DNA of 64,000 bases from Echinometra lucunter (GCA_029962745.1 CM057165.1:8207523-8271522); one strand, 5' to 3'; shown: positions 23,855 through 34,850, numbered from the stretch's first letter. The notes: generated from the letters alone by a model not told the origin. Numbers and translations are program-made.

Positions 23855-24600
23855 CATAGTCAGTGACGGCGCCAGGATTGTTAAAGTGGGGTGGGGGGGG
23901 GGGCAAATGGAGGGCAAAAGAAAATGTTGGGGGGGGGGCAAGGGCAGTCAATATTTTTTTGCGTGTACGGAAAAATTGAGCGTGAAGCGCGAGTTTTATT
24001 CGCCTGCGTAAATCCACTTTGAGGAGTGGGGGGATATTTGAATTTTTGGACTATTTTTTTTTTCCTCTTACACACATTTGGATATCAATTTTGCGAGCGA
24101 GCGAAGCGAGCGAACAAAAAATAACTGCTTTTTATGTTTTTAATCGCATTTTCGAATAAATATTCTGAAATATGACAAGCGAGCGAAGCGAGCGAGCCAA
24201 AAATGGCTACTTTTCTTGTTTTTAATCGCATTTTAGAAAAGAAATTTTAAAAATATTACGAGCGAGCCAAAAATGGCTACTTTTCTTGTTTTTAATCGCA
24301 TTTTAGAAGAGAAATTTAAAAATATGACAAGCGAACGAAGCGAGCGAGCCAAAAATAACCACTTTTTTTGTTTTCAATCGAAGTTTTGAAGAGCGGAAAA
24401 TGGTATTTTAGAGCACTTCACAGCTTGAATATGATGCTTATGACAACATCTACTTATTTACAAATTACTGTATAATTTTTCTTTTCAGTCCTCAAAATTT
24501 CTGGGGGGGGGGCAACTGGGGGGGGCAAAGCTTCTGAGTGGGGGGCAAATGCCCCCCATGCCCCCCCCCCTCCCCTTGGTGCCGCCACTGGTCATAGTTT
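23855..24600. mobile_element. Element with GCGAGCGAAGCGAGC tandem repeats
   Basis: Starts AGTGACGGCGCCAGGATTGT and ends with the near-complement TGGTGCCGCCACTGG, so it has short inverted ends. Just inside both ends are G or C homopolymers with GGGGCAAA/GGGGGCAA words. The centre (24092-24390) is a tandem array. No coding frame is convincing. Confidence 0.65.
24092..24395 (+). repeat. Tandem array of about 80-95-base units
   Basis: Four imperfect copies of GCGAGCGAAGCGAGCGAGCC followed by AAAAATGGCTACTTTTCTTG and TTTTTAATCGCATTTTAGAA. The third copy is shortened, having lost part of the GCGAGC block. Confidence 0.8.
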
Positions 24601-24779
24601 AGTCAAAAAAAGAGTCTTTCTGAGCTAACACACATTAAGCTTCAAATAACGATAGTTCATATCCACTAGGCAAGGTGTCTAAGACACTCAATGTTACCCA
24701 GGTTAAAGCTACAATTAGAGGTTACCGATTTCGATACTGACGCATTCAAGGCCTGTCCTAACTAGTTCATTAACACCTG

Positions 24780-26050
24780 GGTGGAGAGTGGAAAATGAAG
24801 ATCAGTATTTGGGCCAAAAGACATCCCTTTTTTCATCATCGTCAACGTCATCAATCGAATATGATCTCGAAAAGACGTTAAAAACCATAAAAGGGGGCCA
24901 TAAAATTTTCATTTTTCCCCCAGCAGGTGACTTTGGAGGTATTTCCTTAGATCTACGCAAAGCTTTTAATGTTAGTCCACACAATAAATCTTGGGCAGCT
25001 TATGCACCAATGTATTAAAGGGAAATAATACGATTGGATGGAATCCTCCTTAACAGACAGGAGACAATTCGTATCAATCAGTAATTGCTCTAGTGAATAT
25101 TTGAGGATCAAATCAGGAGTCCAGCAGGGATCTTTACTTGGACCGTTGATATTCTCTATTTTTGTTATTATGGCAATGTGTAATGTAAATTTGCATGATG
25201 ATACAGCTATTTTTAATCATGGTAAAACAATCAAGGAGGTACCGAAGAACTTGCAAGATGATTTTGTTACAATATGCAAAAAGGTTAGACCTGAATAATA
25301 TGGATTTACACCCACAAAAGACGAAAGTCATGGCATCATCAGAAAAAAGTGGGAAATGATGTTTTGTTTATAAAAAAAATTCAGAACCTTACCTTTAGAA
25401 AATGCCAAGAAAATCAAATATTTGGGTGTTATGTTTGACTCCGGTATGACGTGGGGTGAACATGTTTGCTTTCTTTCAAACATTGAAGAATCTGTATGTT
25501 TCTATGACTTCACCTTATTTTTGTAGTGCATCTTAGGGTAGCTGTGCAGAAATCCATAAAGATAAGACACAAAAACTCCTAAATAAACAAGCTAGAATGA
25601 TTTTTGAATAAGGATTATCATACATATCAATGCTGCTTGTTATTCACCCTGAAATGGCAATCAGTTGAGCAGCGTATAAAATATCAATACTGTGTCATTG
25701 TTTTTGAAAATTCAAAATAATCTGATACCAACTTATCTAGAGTCATTGATGTGCAAAGTAAATAGCGAATTGTAAATTATAGGACACGTTATTCCTTAAA
25801 TGCCCCCTCCAACTTCCCCGCCCAAGGACCGAATGCGAAAGAAATTCTTTTGCATATGTTGGAGCCAGTTTGTTTAATGCACTCCCCTGATAATGCTCAG
25901 ACGTGTACATCCCATAAATTTAAAAAAAACTATGCAGAGCTTTAAAGCTTGACTCAATGGAATTGATATTCAAAGTGATATTCAAATATATACATTTTAC
26001 AAATAGCATTAATTTACTCTCCATTTTTGTAATTTACCATGTTACCTAAC
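24780..26050 (+). pseudogene. Decayed non-LTR retrotransposon (LINE) reverse transcriptase
   Basis: Several reverse-transcriptase landmarks appear in order but in different frames. SLDLRKAFNV (about 24946) matches the conserved 'LDLSKAFD' block. GVQQGSLLGPLIFSIF (about 25116) is the 'GVPQGSILGPLLF' block. LHDDTAIF (about 25192) stands where the catalytic Y-A-D-D box should be, with YA replaced by LH. About 25412 is KKIKYLGVMFDSGMTWGEHV, the post-core segment. About 25870 is a relic of the 'GA.LFN.LP' block. Stops and frameshifts separate these parts, so the copy is dead. The layout fits CR1/Jockey-type elements. The upstream endonuclease is missing, consistent with 5' truncation. Confidence 0.85.
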
Positions 26051-26175
26051 TGCTATGTATTTTGTATTTTCGTGTAGAATGGTTTGTTAAACTTCAGGGC
26101 GCCTTTGGAAAGCAGTTTTGCATTAGTGAACAGCCCAACCCTAAAGTATAAGATAAGGAAGACAACAATGACGAA

Positions 26176-26265
26176 TAAATAAATAAATAAATGAATAAAT
26201 ACATAAATGAATGAATAAAACATAAATATGAATAAACATATAGATAAACAAACAGATAAGTAAAC
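26176..26265 (+). repeat. (AAAT)n-type repeat, possibly the LINE's 3' tail
   Basis: AATAAATAAATAAATG units begin about 130 bases after the last LINE-like text. Simple tetranucleotide tails are usual at the 3' end of such elements. Confidence 0.6.
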
Positions 26266-26269
26266 AAAA

Positions 26270-27120
26270 TACAAGGAAGCAAATTCTGGGGGAAAGAAAC
26301 ATCTGTGTACGAGTTCATGAAAAACATATGCCAGGTGTCATTTACCTCAGTGAACAGGTAAATACACTAGATATGGTCTCATATTCATATTTACCGATGA
26401 AATCTATTGTATAAAGTATTAGAAGCTGTAATTTTCGATGAATCGACAACAACCTGCATTATTCCACAGCTGTCGTTGTGGGTGATTTATCGTCACTGTA
26501 TATTTTACAAGGTATTCAGTGAAAGTGTGAGGTAATTTATTATTGCTGTGTACCGAAGCGACTCTCCGTCACGGTCCATAAAATAGGTTCGTTTTTTAGT
26601 GTATTCCATTCAGTTGGCATGTCTGGGCTTACTGCATACCGACCAGGTATACTCCGCTAGCTTTCTGTTCAAATGAAATCATAAATTAAAGCGATTAATT
26701 TAGTTGGTCATAAAGCGCAATGAGTGAACGCCCCATGCACGGGTGAACGAAAATGCGTGCCGATTATATTAGAGATTGGTTCCAACGTGAAGGGGAAATT
26801 GGAGATGCGGTATGAGGATGCATGAATGATACTCACCCATTGTATACTTAAATGACCAAGTCAGATACCATAATCCAGTGTTGGAAAAAAAGCTAAGCAT
26901 TAATATTATTTAGAACCTAAACGATAAATACTTGCCTTCAAAACACGTATCTCACACGTACTCAACATTTGTCCATACTTCCATGATGTTGCACACAAAT
27001 TATGTAAATTAAGAATATTCTGTTTCAGCGTTCCTTCATTTATAAACAAAACATTTGAATTTACGTGGTAAAAGAGCCCATAGAATTAAACAATTTTACG
27101 AAAGAAATAATTAATATGAG
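26270..27120. other. Non-coding DNA, nothing recognised
   Basis: Short frames only and no repeat structure visible by eye. Confidence 0.4.
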
Positions 27121-27159
27121 GAGTGGTAAGAAGATAAGGATTGAGAAAGATTCAAAAAG

Positions 27160-27234
27160 GGAAAGGAGAGAGAGAGAGAGAGAGAGAGTAGAGAGAGAGA
27201 AACAAAGAGAAAAAAGAGGGTATAGGGAGGGAGA

Positions 27235-27270
<36 letters not shown>

Positions 27271-27275
27271 GACAG
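27160..27275. repeat. GA-rich microsatellite, first part
   Basis: GAGAGA with AA and GG interruptions. Purine-rich sequence continues to about 27540. The long minus-strand Ser/Leu/Phe-rich frames of 134-187 residues here are reading frames through this low-complexity DNA. Confidence 0.9.
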
Positions 27276-27959
27276 GGGAAGAGGGATGAGTGGGGGAGAG
27301 AAAGAGATACGGAAGGGAGAAAGAGAGAAGAATAAGAAAGAAGAAAAAGGGAGAGGAGAGTGTGGTGAGCGAACACGATCGGGAGGAGGAAGGGGATTGT
27401 GTGAGAGAGAAAGCGACTGAGACATGGACAGGGGGAAGATGTGCGAGTGGGTAAGAGAAAGAGAAATAAAGAGAGAGAGAAAGAGAAAGAGAGAGAGTGA
27501 GAGAGTGAGATACAGAAAGGGCGGGATCGAGTGGAAGAGGTGGGGCTGCAATACATTCATATCTACTCCTGAAGTGTATTATCATTCTGACATCAGAATT
27601 ATCACTTATAGAAAGATAACACATATTTCGTTAGTCTGCCACTTCCGATTTCCTCTCTCTGTGTAAAAGAAAATAATCAATGAAATAAAAAAAAGAAACA
27701 AACAAACACAAATCAAAACAAAACAAAAACAATCAAACATGCAAACAAAATAATTGGAATTTTATCAAAATTTCATAGTCATGCATGTTTAAAACATCCG
27801 CTTTGCGTTTTGTTGTGTAAAATAAGACTAGAAAAAAAAAAAACTCAGAAGAGCCGATCATACTCCAGTACCGGATGCATGCCCGTACGTTCAATTTTTA
27901 TAATGAAATGTATTCCGTGGGAGGTATAGAGAATTTATGAACTGCGGTACCTTGGGGTT

Positions 27960-28040
27960 TTTTTCAGTTCAGTTCAAGCTTGTTTATTTCTCATTGCCTT
28001 ATAGAAAAAATGAAAATGAAAACATCAAATTAGATTTTAA
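27960..28040 (-). repeat. Probable retroposon 3' end, minus strand
   Basis: On the minus strand the text 'GCAATGAGAAATAAACAAGC' is followed by TTGAACTGAACTGAA, a short-period tail like those that end CR1/Jockey-type LINEs. How far the element extends upstream (towards 28500) could not be decided. Confidence 0.4.
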
Positions 28041-28084
28041 AAAAAAGAAGGCTACGAAAATAGAAAAATGAATGTGGAAGAAGG

Positions 28085-28086
<2 letters not shown>

Positions 28087-28115
<29 letters not shown>

Positions 28116-28116
28116 A
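28087..28116. repeat. (GA)n plus G-run
   Basis: GAGAGA followed by a run of ten G. Confidence 0.85.
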
Positions 28117-28691
28117 ATGTTGTTTTTTAGAGAGCAACTAAAATAATAAAGTACTTTCATGTAGGGTATATGGTTCACTGCTTGGTCATTTGTGAGAGAA
28201 CACTGAAATAGAAAGCAGGCGAAAGCGATGAAGCATTCTTCTTGTGCTGCTTTATGAAAAAAGAAAAACAAACAAACAAAAACCAAGAACGGATATGCAT
28301 ACATTTGGGTTAATTGAAAGGCACCTTGATATACTGCTACCACACATGCCAGAGCTAAGGCCTAAGTGATGAAATCCAAACTCTTCGAAAGCGCACCGGG
28401 ACGTGATATCGCAGTGCAATAAGCGCTTTACATTTATAACCAATAGTATAAAATGCTTTTTGAAAACTGTAGAAATAGGTTGGCTACTATCCACTATCTT
28501 GCCTATTTATCACAAAGGAAATATGAAAGAATCTTAGATAAAAGGAGCAAATGTGTAGCAAGCCCTAATCTAGACCGAAAATTCTGCCTCTATTGGCCTT
28601 TTATGTGGGTGATTTTATTTCAAGTGAGGAGTCGACTCTACCTAAAAATGACGCTAATGAGTCATAGACGGAATTATGGGTCTAGTGCGTG

Positions 28692-28693
28692 TG

Positions 28694-28726
<33 letters not shown>
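28692..28726. repeat. Poly(T) tract
   Basis: About 34 T in a row on the plus strand. Could be the poly(A) tail of a minus-strand retroposon, but no body was recognised. Confidence 0.7.
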
Positions 28727-28727
<1 letters not shown>

Positions 28728-28979
28728 GTGGCTTACCAGGGCTTATAGTTTTTAGCTTGTTACACTTATTAAAAACGAAGGTAAACAAATCAGCCTTGAT
28801 ATTCAATTAAATCCTACAGCGTATAATGAATTCATAATGGAAGTGCAAAACGCCTCTAGAATTCGAATCAAGCGCTCAATTAATTTCTAGATTGAGAGAA
28901 AACTATGCTACACACGACCTTGATTTAGGAGCTATATCGGCATTCCTTCCGCTTGGGAAATACCACCAGGGTCCATGAT

Positions 28980-29045
28980 TAATCAGCGATCGGCCTTCCA
29001 ACCTTCGGCGATGTTTGAAGACCCACTTCTTCGACGGATTACAAT
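28980..29045 (+). pseudogene. Possible LINE C-terminal relic
   Basis: One frame reads DRPSNLRRCLKTHFFDGLQL and then stop. This resembles the end of CR1-like ORF2 ('SLSSFKSRLKTHLFSLAF'). It is a short match only and could be chance. Confidence 0.25.
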
Positions 29046-29059
29046 TATAGAGTGTGGAT

Positions 29060-30930
29060 AATGCTATCATTTGTATGTGTTCATGTCAATTCAGGGTATT
29101 TGTGAACACATTATGCTGGTTCTGATATGACCATGATAGCGTCACGGATACGTTATCATCCTGTTACTTTCGCCATTGGAGGTAATCAACGTGATCAACA
29201 TATTTAGTCGATATCAGCGAGCAATCACTACGCCTCACATTCAGTTTTATTAATCATCGGCATGCATAATAATTATTTGATGGATGCACTTTAAAGAAGC
29301 TTTTGATCTACCTGATGAAAACTAATTATCTCTCAGTTCATTATCCAGTTTGTTAAACTTAAGCCTGCCGCACACGATACGATCGGTCCGCTACCCGATT
29401 AATAGGGAAAGAAATGTTACAGCAATTTGTATGAACATATTAAATCTTAATGATCAAGGTTCTGAATAGTCATATGAAAACTAAATAAAAATTCTGTGAT
29501 ATCACGAGCCTTCTCGTGAAAAAAAAAAACGAAATCAAATGTGAATCATAGTGGTCTCGCAATTGTCTACGATTTTATGCCTTTTCATTTATTTATTTTT
29601 TTTTTACTTTACTCAGACTAAACATGCTATAAAAGGCTTGCAGTAAACCAAAATGTCGACTTTATTATTCCTATCACTATTTCAAAACTCAATTAGGATA
29701 ATGTTACTTTTTTCTCATTTCATATTCATTTAAATATGCCTTACCTTCTGAAATCGGTCCCAGTAGCCCATGTATTCGAGATATGACAATAGACAACTCG
29801 AGTGTTCGGCCTGAACTTTTGTATGTAGTCCCATATACCAGTTTCCATGTGCAGTGCATGTTCTTTTCAACAAGATTGAGTTGGTTCCTTTATGAAAATT
29901 TCAAAACCTCAGATATACACCAGTTATATTTACCAAGTAATCAACCTTCCTCAACTGCTTTGAAAGAGTTTCTTTCATTATTGTAATTGCTTGACCAGAG
30001 TCTAGTTCGCCTTTAAAGTACTATCTAATACTCTTTCCGGTAATTTCTATCAAGCTGATTTTCTTTCCTTTTTCAGTCTATTTAATTTTTTCCGTCTACA
30101 TTAAATGAAATAAATGGAATTATAAAAATCAAATATTTAGTCCAAGAATATGAATTATTCTGCCTAACAGTTGCAAGAATTCCAATCAAATGTCACCTTG
30201 AAGGACTGATTAAGAAGTAAAAATTAATGACAAATCATTACGTGACACTATAGTCAAGGGGCAAGACTCCATGACATTTCTAAATTCATTTTCCACCTTC
30301 CTCAAAGAGCAAAGGAAAAAAAAATCATCACGAAAAGGTGGAAAAAAGCAAAAACACCAAGCCATACAATCAAATGAAATTTGATGGAAATTATCACTCC
30401 CGACTGCCAAGCCTGTAATTATTACGGTCAGAACAATTGGCATATCAAAACGTTATGATGATTATGATATGACATTTAACCGCAATGCTTTCAAAATGTG
30501 ATTAGAATTTTGGGTAAACGCTCCATTCCCACATAACGACATCTCAAGGTGTCGCCGTTCCAGTCCATACAGGGTCATTGGTCTTTTTTTCTTTTCGATT
30601 GCGAGGGCGGGGGTGGGGTGGGGCTCGAAGGACTCACAGATAGATGGTCGACATGTCGGCATCGCAGTGATATTACATTTCTCATTTTGAAGGGAACGCC
30701 GATATTCATGACTAAGCTGAAAAATATTTGATTCATTTGAACATATTTAAGTTAGTGATGTAAATATCGCAGGAATGGTGGGATTTCCTGAGTGGGCTGT
30801 GACTGAAGAGGGGAGGGGGTTGATGCGACGGTCCCACTTAGACAATGAGCTATTTATCAACTTTCCCTCAGCCTACCCTTTAGGGAAAAATTACCAAACT
30901 CCCTATGGTCAGTGCGCCCCTGTAGATGGT
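29060..30930. other. AT-rich non-coding DNA
   Basis: No frame, RNA gene or clear repeat is supported. A (G)n stretch lies at about 30604-30620. Confidence 0.45.
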
Positions 30931-30934
30931 GATC

Positions 30935-31080
30935 CTGGGCCCCGTTCCATAAATCTTGTTATTAGTAGCAACTGCCACATTTCTATGACAAATTTGCTCT
31001 CAGTCAATCAGATGTCATTGAAAGGATTTCAGTAGCATACAACTTGTTATTGATAAAAAATCTTATGAAACGGGGCCCAG
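30935..31080. mobile_element. Palindromic MITE with CTGGGCCCCGTT ends
   Basis: The left end CTGGGCCCCGTTCCATAA and, on the minus strand, CTGGGCCCCGTTTCATAA from the right end are inverted repeats. Similarity continues weakly inward (AACAAG/ATAACAAG). The length is 146 bases and it has no coding capacity. Related terminal text GGGGCCC occurs in the MITE at 59478-59620. Confidence 0.8.
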
Positions 31081-31227
31081 TTGGTTATCTTTATTTGTCC
31101 CTGATTGTTTCCCGCCCCTGTAGTTTTCATTATTCCATGGAGTTGGAGACCATCTCTTGGTTGACTGAGAGACGGCCTTATTTTATCTATAGGCTTGGAG
31201 ATAAAACTGCCGGAGTAAAGGAAAGTT

Positions 31228-31345
31228 GCATGCATCTTTTTTTTTTTTAATTTATTTTCATATTTTTTCACATTATAACATAAATATATAACAAATATTG
31301 AACAATGTAACATTGTAAATAAAATAAGACATGAACATCCTTACA
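31228..31345 (-). repeat. Retroposon 3' end with poly(A), minus strand
   Basis: Read on the minus strand, the sequence ends AATAAATTAAAAAAAAAAAG, a polyadenylation signal followed by A tail. The upstream minus-strand frame (31668-31348) ends FRNFDSPIYV but cannot be placed in a family. It could be a LINE or other retrocopy. Confidence 0.4.
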
Positions 31346-31669
31346 AATCAAACATAAATGGGTGAGTCAAAATTACGGAAGACATATTTTGAATAGGTGA
31401 AAGATGAAGGAACCTGCATAAAACGCAAGGCTTGTTGAGTCTGCAGGTTCCATAAGGGGAAATTAGGTCTTAATTGCTTGGATAGGACACAAAGGAAAGA
31501 CCAGAAAAGAAATGCCAATGAACAGAGCAGAAGGCAGCTTAGAGATAAGAGACAGAGGGAAAGAAATAATGAAATAGCGAAAAACGGAATAGAAAAGAAG
31601 AACAAAAGGGAAGAAGTAGAAGAGGGAATCTGACAAAGAGTCTGCCACGCCGAGTGTTTCAAAGCCATG

Positions 31670-32405
31670 AAGAATTACAATGCGGGAAGTGTGTGGGAAA
31701 TTTGCTCAGCATATTTGCGGCATTAAACATTCATCGGTGCCAGATCAAGTGGCGTTTAGACACTGACAGAGAGGGAAATACAGGAATTGGGGGATCTCAC
31801 CCGGGAGGGGTGTTTATATCAAAACATCGTCGAGTGCCCACAACCAGTCCAATGGATTTTTGTTTTCTGGGATTTTAAAATTGGGAAGTGGGTTGAGGCC
31901 TTCGCCGGCCATATGCCCCATATACCCCACCGTAAAAGTCGATGTCAATGGTTGTCTGCGCAAGGCATATGTGACAAAGCCATGACCAGAATATTGACGA
32001 TAATTATGTTTTCAGCACTGATGGACACATTTCATGTAGGGATCTTCCTTTCGCTGTGTTGGTCACGCACCTAATCATCATCGGAGTAGCTCGGGTGAAT
32101 GCTCGGATGATAAATGATTATGGTAAAATGTTGAAATACAAAAGTCTTGTGTTGCCAGAATGATCTCATCAATAAAGCACAGGAATGATTGTGATATCAA
32201 CACTGCCAAGAAAAGTGCATGCCTCAGTGACTGCCCCCATCTTTACACCTGTCGCTCACGTATCATAAGAAATGGTCCCCGTGTCTTTTTAAATTACAGA
32301 TAATGCGAACATTAATCATTAAGGATGTTCATTTCAAAGCAGGATGGGGAACGGCCCTCGAAACAGGCTCTTTACCTACATCCATGACCCGTAATTTACG
32401 TCCTG
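31670..32405. other. Non-coding DNA, nothing recognised
   Basis: Two overlapping plus frames (31654-31878 and 31787-32074) show no known motif or splice pattern. Confidence 0.35.
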
Positions 32406-32412
32406 ATTCAAG

Positions 32413-32600
32413 TGGGAGCATTGTGACACAGTGGTGAAGGCTCTTGCCTCTCGTACGATAGATCCAGGGTTAGACCCTCGCCCTGTGCTTTCATCCTTAG
32501 ACAAGGTGTTTTGCTAACATGTGTCCCTCTCGACCAAGGTGTACTAAATGGGTAGATGGCATTGCTGGGGTAATATTAATTGTAGGGCCCGCAGGAAGAA
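32413..32600 (+). mobile_element. tRNA-derived SINE, copy 1
   Basis: The 5' part looks like a tRNA promoter: an A-box-like GTGACACAGTGGTGAAGG at about 32422 and a B-box-like GGTTAGACCC at 32468 (canonical GGTTCGANNCC). The body GACAAGGTGTTTTGCTAACA and TATTAATTGTAGGGCCCGCA follows, then a TAG-repeat tail. It is transcribed by RNA polymerase III in active members; this copy has a B-box change. Confidence 0.75.
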
Positions 32601-32601
32601 C

Positions 32602-32602
32602 T

Positions 32603-32685
<83 letters not shown>

Positions 32686-32755
32686 GGTGGTAGTGGTGGG
32701 AGTGGTGGGAGTGGTGGGAGTGGTGGTAGTAGTAGTGGTAGTGGTAGTGGTAATA
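32602..32755 (+). repeat. (TAG)n / (TGG)n microsatellite
   Basis: About 24 TAG units pass into GGTGGTGGT and GGGAGTGGT variants. It lies exactly at the tail of SINE copy 1. Confidence 0.95.
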
Positions 32756-32767
32756 CTAACTTTAGGG

Positions 32768-32920
32768 CCCGCAGGTCCAGGGTTCGATCCTCGCCCTGTG
32801 TTTACATCCTTGGACAAGGTGTTTTGCTAACATGTGTCCCTCTCTACCCAGCTGTACTAAATGGGTACCTGGTATTGCTGGGGTAATATTAATTGTAGGG
32901 CCCGCAGGAAGAGCTGTGGT
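32768..32920 (+). mobile_element. tRNA-derived SINE, copy 2 (5' truncated)
   Basis: Starts inside the B-box region (GGTTCGATCC, 32781) and matches copy 1 closely from there to AGGGCCCGCAGGAAGA. It lacks the A-box half. Joined head to tail to the first TAG array. Confidence 0.8.
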
Positions 32921-32954
32921 AGAAGTGGTAGTAGTGGTAGTAGTGGTAGTAGTT

Positions 32955-33028
<74 letters not shown>
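32921..33028 (+). repeat. (TAG)n microsatellite, second array
   Basis: More than 30 TAG units with a few TGG, at the tail of SINE copy 2. The poly-Val, poly-Ser and poly-Leu frames that cover it are artefacts. Confidence 0.95.
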
Positions 33029-33029
<1 letters not shown>

Positions 33030-33499
33030 ATACAGATGTGGCCACCCTGGGTAAATCACAACTAATGCTCCGTCTATGCCATTTCTCTGTTATGCCGCCT
33101 CTGTATGTGTACACGAGGCGTCATGTGCTCACGTTAGGGCAGCGTCATATACACCACTGTCTTTTGCTCCTCATGAATTAACCCTTTGCATGCGAAAAAT
33201 GCAATATTTCACATTTGTACAATTAAATTCAACAATCGTAATAATTAGTTTTCTCTGTCACCTTGGTACTACAGGACTAAGAAATGACTATAATGCTCAA
33301 GTAGCATCCATAGAATAGTTATCAATATCTAGGTGCAATGAGGAAAGCCAGATTCAAAGAAAATATCAAACACACAATGTTCATTATTATCTCCTCAGAA
33401 TTAATTCAGCATGCAAAGAGTTAAAGACACATAATAACGATCAACATTTTTTTTTCTTATTTTTTATTTGGTTTTATTTCTGTCGATAAAACGAAATCA

Positions 33500-33693
33500 T
33501 GAATGTTTTATTTCAAGCCATGTTTTACGAAACGAATTTATTACCTACTGTTATTCTAGGGACTCTGCGCTTCAAACATTTATGTTTATGCTTTGTTCCT
33601 ACTATGTATTCTATTTTGATGTAATACGCTGTTCTTGTCAATGTGATTGTTTATTATGCATGGTGAAAAAATAAACAAACAAACAAACAAACA
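33500..33693 (+). repeat. LINE 3' end with (AAAC)n tail
   Basis: The sequence 'ATGCATGGTGAAAAAATAAA' is followed by CAAACAAACAAACAAACA. The AT-rich lead-in resembles the 3' untranslated ends of sea-urchin-type LINEs. No coding part was recognised. Confidence 0.5.
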
Positions 33694-33695
33694 TA

Positions 33696-34008
33696 GTCGT
33701 GGGCTTCCATGGGGAATTTGACACCATGGGTGCTTACCCAGTAACAGGTGTTGTCCATCACCATGAGTTTTATGACCAACAGACCTTATGTAATGATCTG
33801 TATATTCCACCCTTTACCCCATTTGGCAACGTCATTATCTCACTTTCCCTGGCCCGACAATGCTCGAAGAAGGCCGAAGAATGTTTATGGTGGGACAGCT
33901 TGTTTTGCTGTGCTCCAGAAATTTAGCTTCATGACAGGTATTTCCAGTGCTTTTCACAAAGTCTGGTGTCAGCAAATTATGATCCACTCCCCATGAAAGC
34001 CCACGACT
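33696..34008. mobile_element. MITE-like element with GTCGTGGGCTT ends
   Basis: GTCGTGGGCTTCCATGGGGA on the left and, on the minus strand, GTCGTGGGCTTTCATGGGGA on the right. Similarity resumes further in with TTTGACACCA and TTTGCTGACACCA. It begins two or three bases after the AAAC tail of the preceding LINE end. The plus-strand frame inside (33699-33926) is not conserved-looking. Confidence 0.7.
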
Positions 34009-34131
34009 GAATGTCTTTAAGAGAGAGAGAGACATCTTTTTAAAAAGTGTAGCAATAACCAATGCAAAGGCGTATAGCACATTGCCTTCACCATGTTCAT
34101 AGGCTCGACCTACCGAAGTACTGATGCCTTC

Positions 34132-34156
34132 GTCAACAACAACAACAACAACAACA
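34132..34156 (+). repeat. (CAA)n short microsatellite
   Basis: Eight CAA units just before MITE copy 2. Confidence 0.85.
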
Positions 34157-34170
34157 GAAATTATGACAAA

Positions 34171-34505
34171 ACACAGGAGAATAAAGGGTTCAACTTTGCA
34201 CCCTTCAAATGCAACACTGGGAGCTCCTTTATTGGTACAACTTTGCACCCAAAGATGCATTATGCACCTTTAAAGGTGCGGTGAGCTTCATTTTGCACCC
34301 TTCTGGGTGCAGAGTTGTACCCTTAAGGGAAGGTGCAAACTATGCACCCTTTTGAGTGTAAAAAAATTCTGCACCCAGGTGCAAACAAGTACAATAGGGT
34401 GCATTTTTGCACCTTTTTAATGTAGGGTGCAAGATTGCATCCCCAAAGGAGCTGCCTTTGTTGCATTTAGGGTGCAAAATTGAACCTTTCATTCTAAATG
34501 TGTAG
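34171..34505. mobile_element. Palindromic GTGCA-rich MITE, copy 2
   Basis: Inverse-oriented relative of the element at 14308-14640. Its minus strand reads AGGTTCAATTTTGCACCCTA at the end and later GTGCAAAAATGCACCCTATT, as in copy 1. It is self-complementary from end to end with more than a dozen TGCACC/GGTGCA words. Confidence 0.8.
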
Positions 34506-34729
34506 CAACAACACATTTCTTTAACATAAAGCGATCTTACAGTATATACTGACCAGAGCGCTAGCAGTATTATTGTCAACACGGTCACTGGATCCAGTTA
34601 CTATTCGCCTAATTAATGTGCACATTCTCCCTAGGGAGCATTCCAGCCAGACGCCCATTTTACAGGCGCACACAACCTGACAATGCTAATTCAATCACAC
34701 TGTCCTTTGCGTCTTACCTGGTACTCAAT

Positions 34730-34850
34730 AGGCATCTGGGTCGGTGGCAAACGTGGGTTGATGTCTTGTCAAAAGACGTTGAGGTTCGAACCCTCAACCT
34801 TTCGACTGAGAGTCAAATGAAGCAAACTCTACGCCATGACACCTCCACAC
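34730..34850 (-). mobile_element. tRNA-derived SINE head, minus strand
   Basis: On the minus strand an A-box-like GGTGTCATGGCGTAGAG (about 34843-34827) is followed about 45 bases later by a perfect B-box core, AGGGTTCGAACCT (34794-34782). Spacing and order fit a tRNA-like Pol III promoter. The tRNA cloverleaf is not intact, so a SINE or tRNA pseudogene is more likely than a working tRNA. Confidence 0.5.

Noticed and set aside
23855..24600. CRISPR-like array
   Set aside because: Repeats and intervening sequence are both conserved between units, so this is a tandem satellite; the DNA is also eukaryotic.
27061..27624. 187-residue minus-strand frame, the second longest free of N in the window
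   Set aside because: Composition is almost only Ser, Leu, Phe and Pro, produced by a GA/CT-rich tract; other frames across the same DNA are equally open.
32497..33181. Poly-Val, poly-Ser, poly-Thr and poly-Leu frames
   Set aside because: Translations of TAG-repeat arrays in SINE tails; all frames lacking a stop in the repeat stay open.
33699..33926. 75-residue frame, MGFHGEFDTMGAYPVTG and onward
   Set aside because: Lies inside an inverted-repeat element, starts in its terminal repeat and is probably chance.
34730..34850. Functional tRNA gene, minus strand
   Set aside because: The B box is perfect, but A-to-B spacing and stem pairing do not give a convincing cloverleaf.
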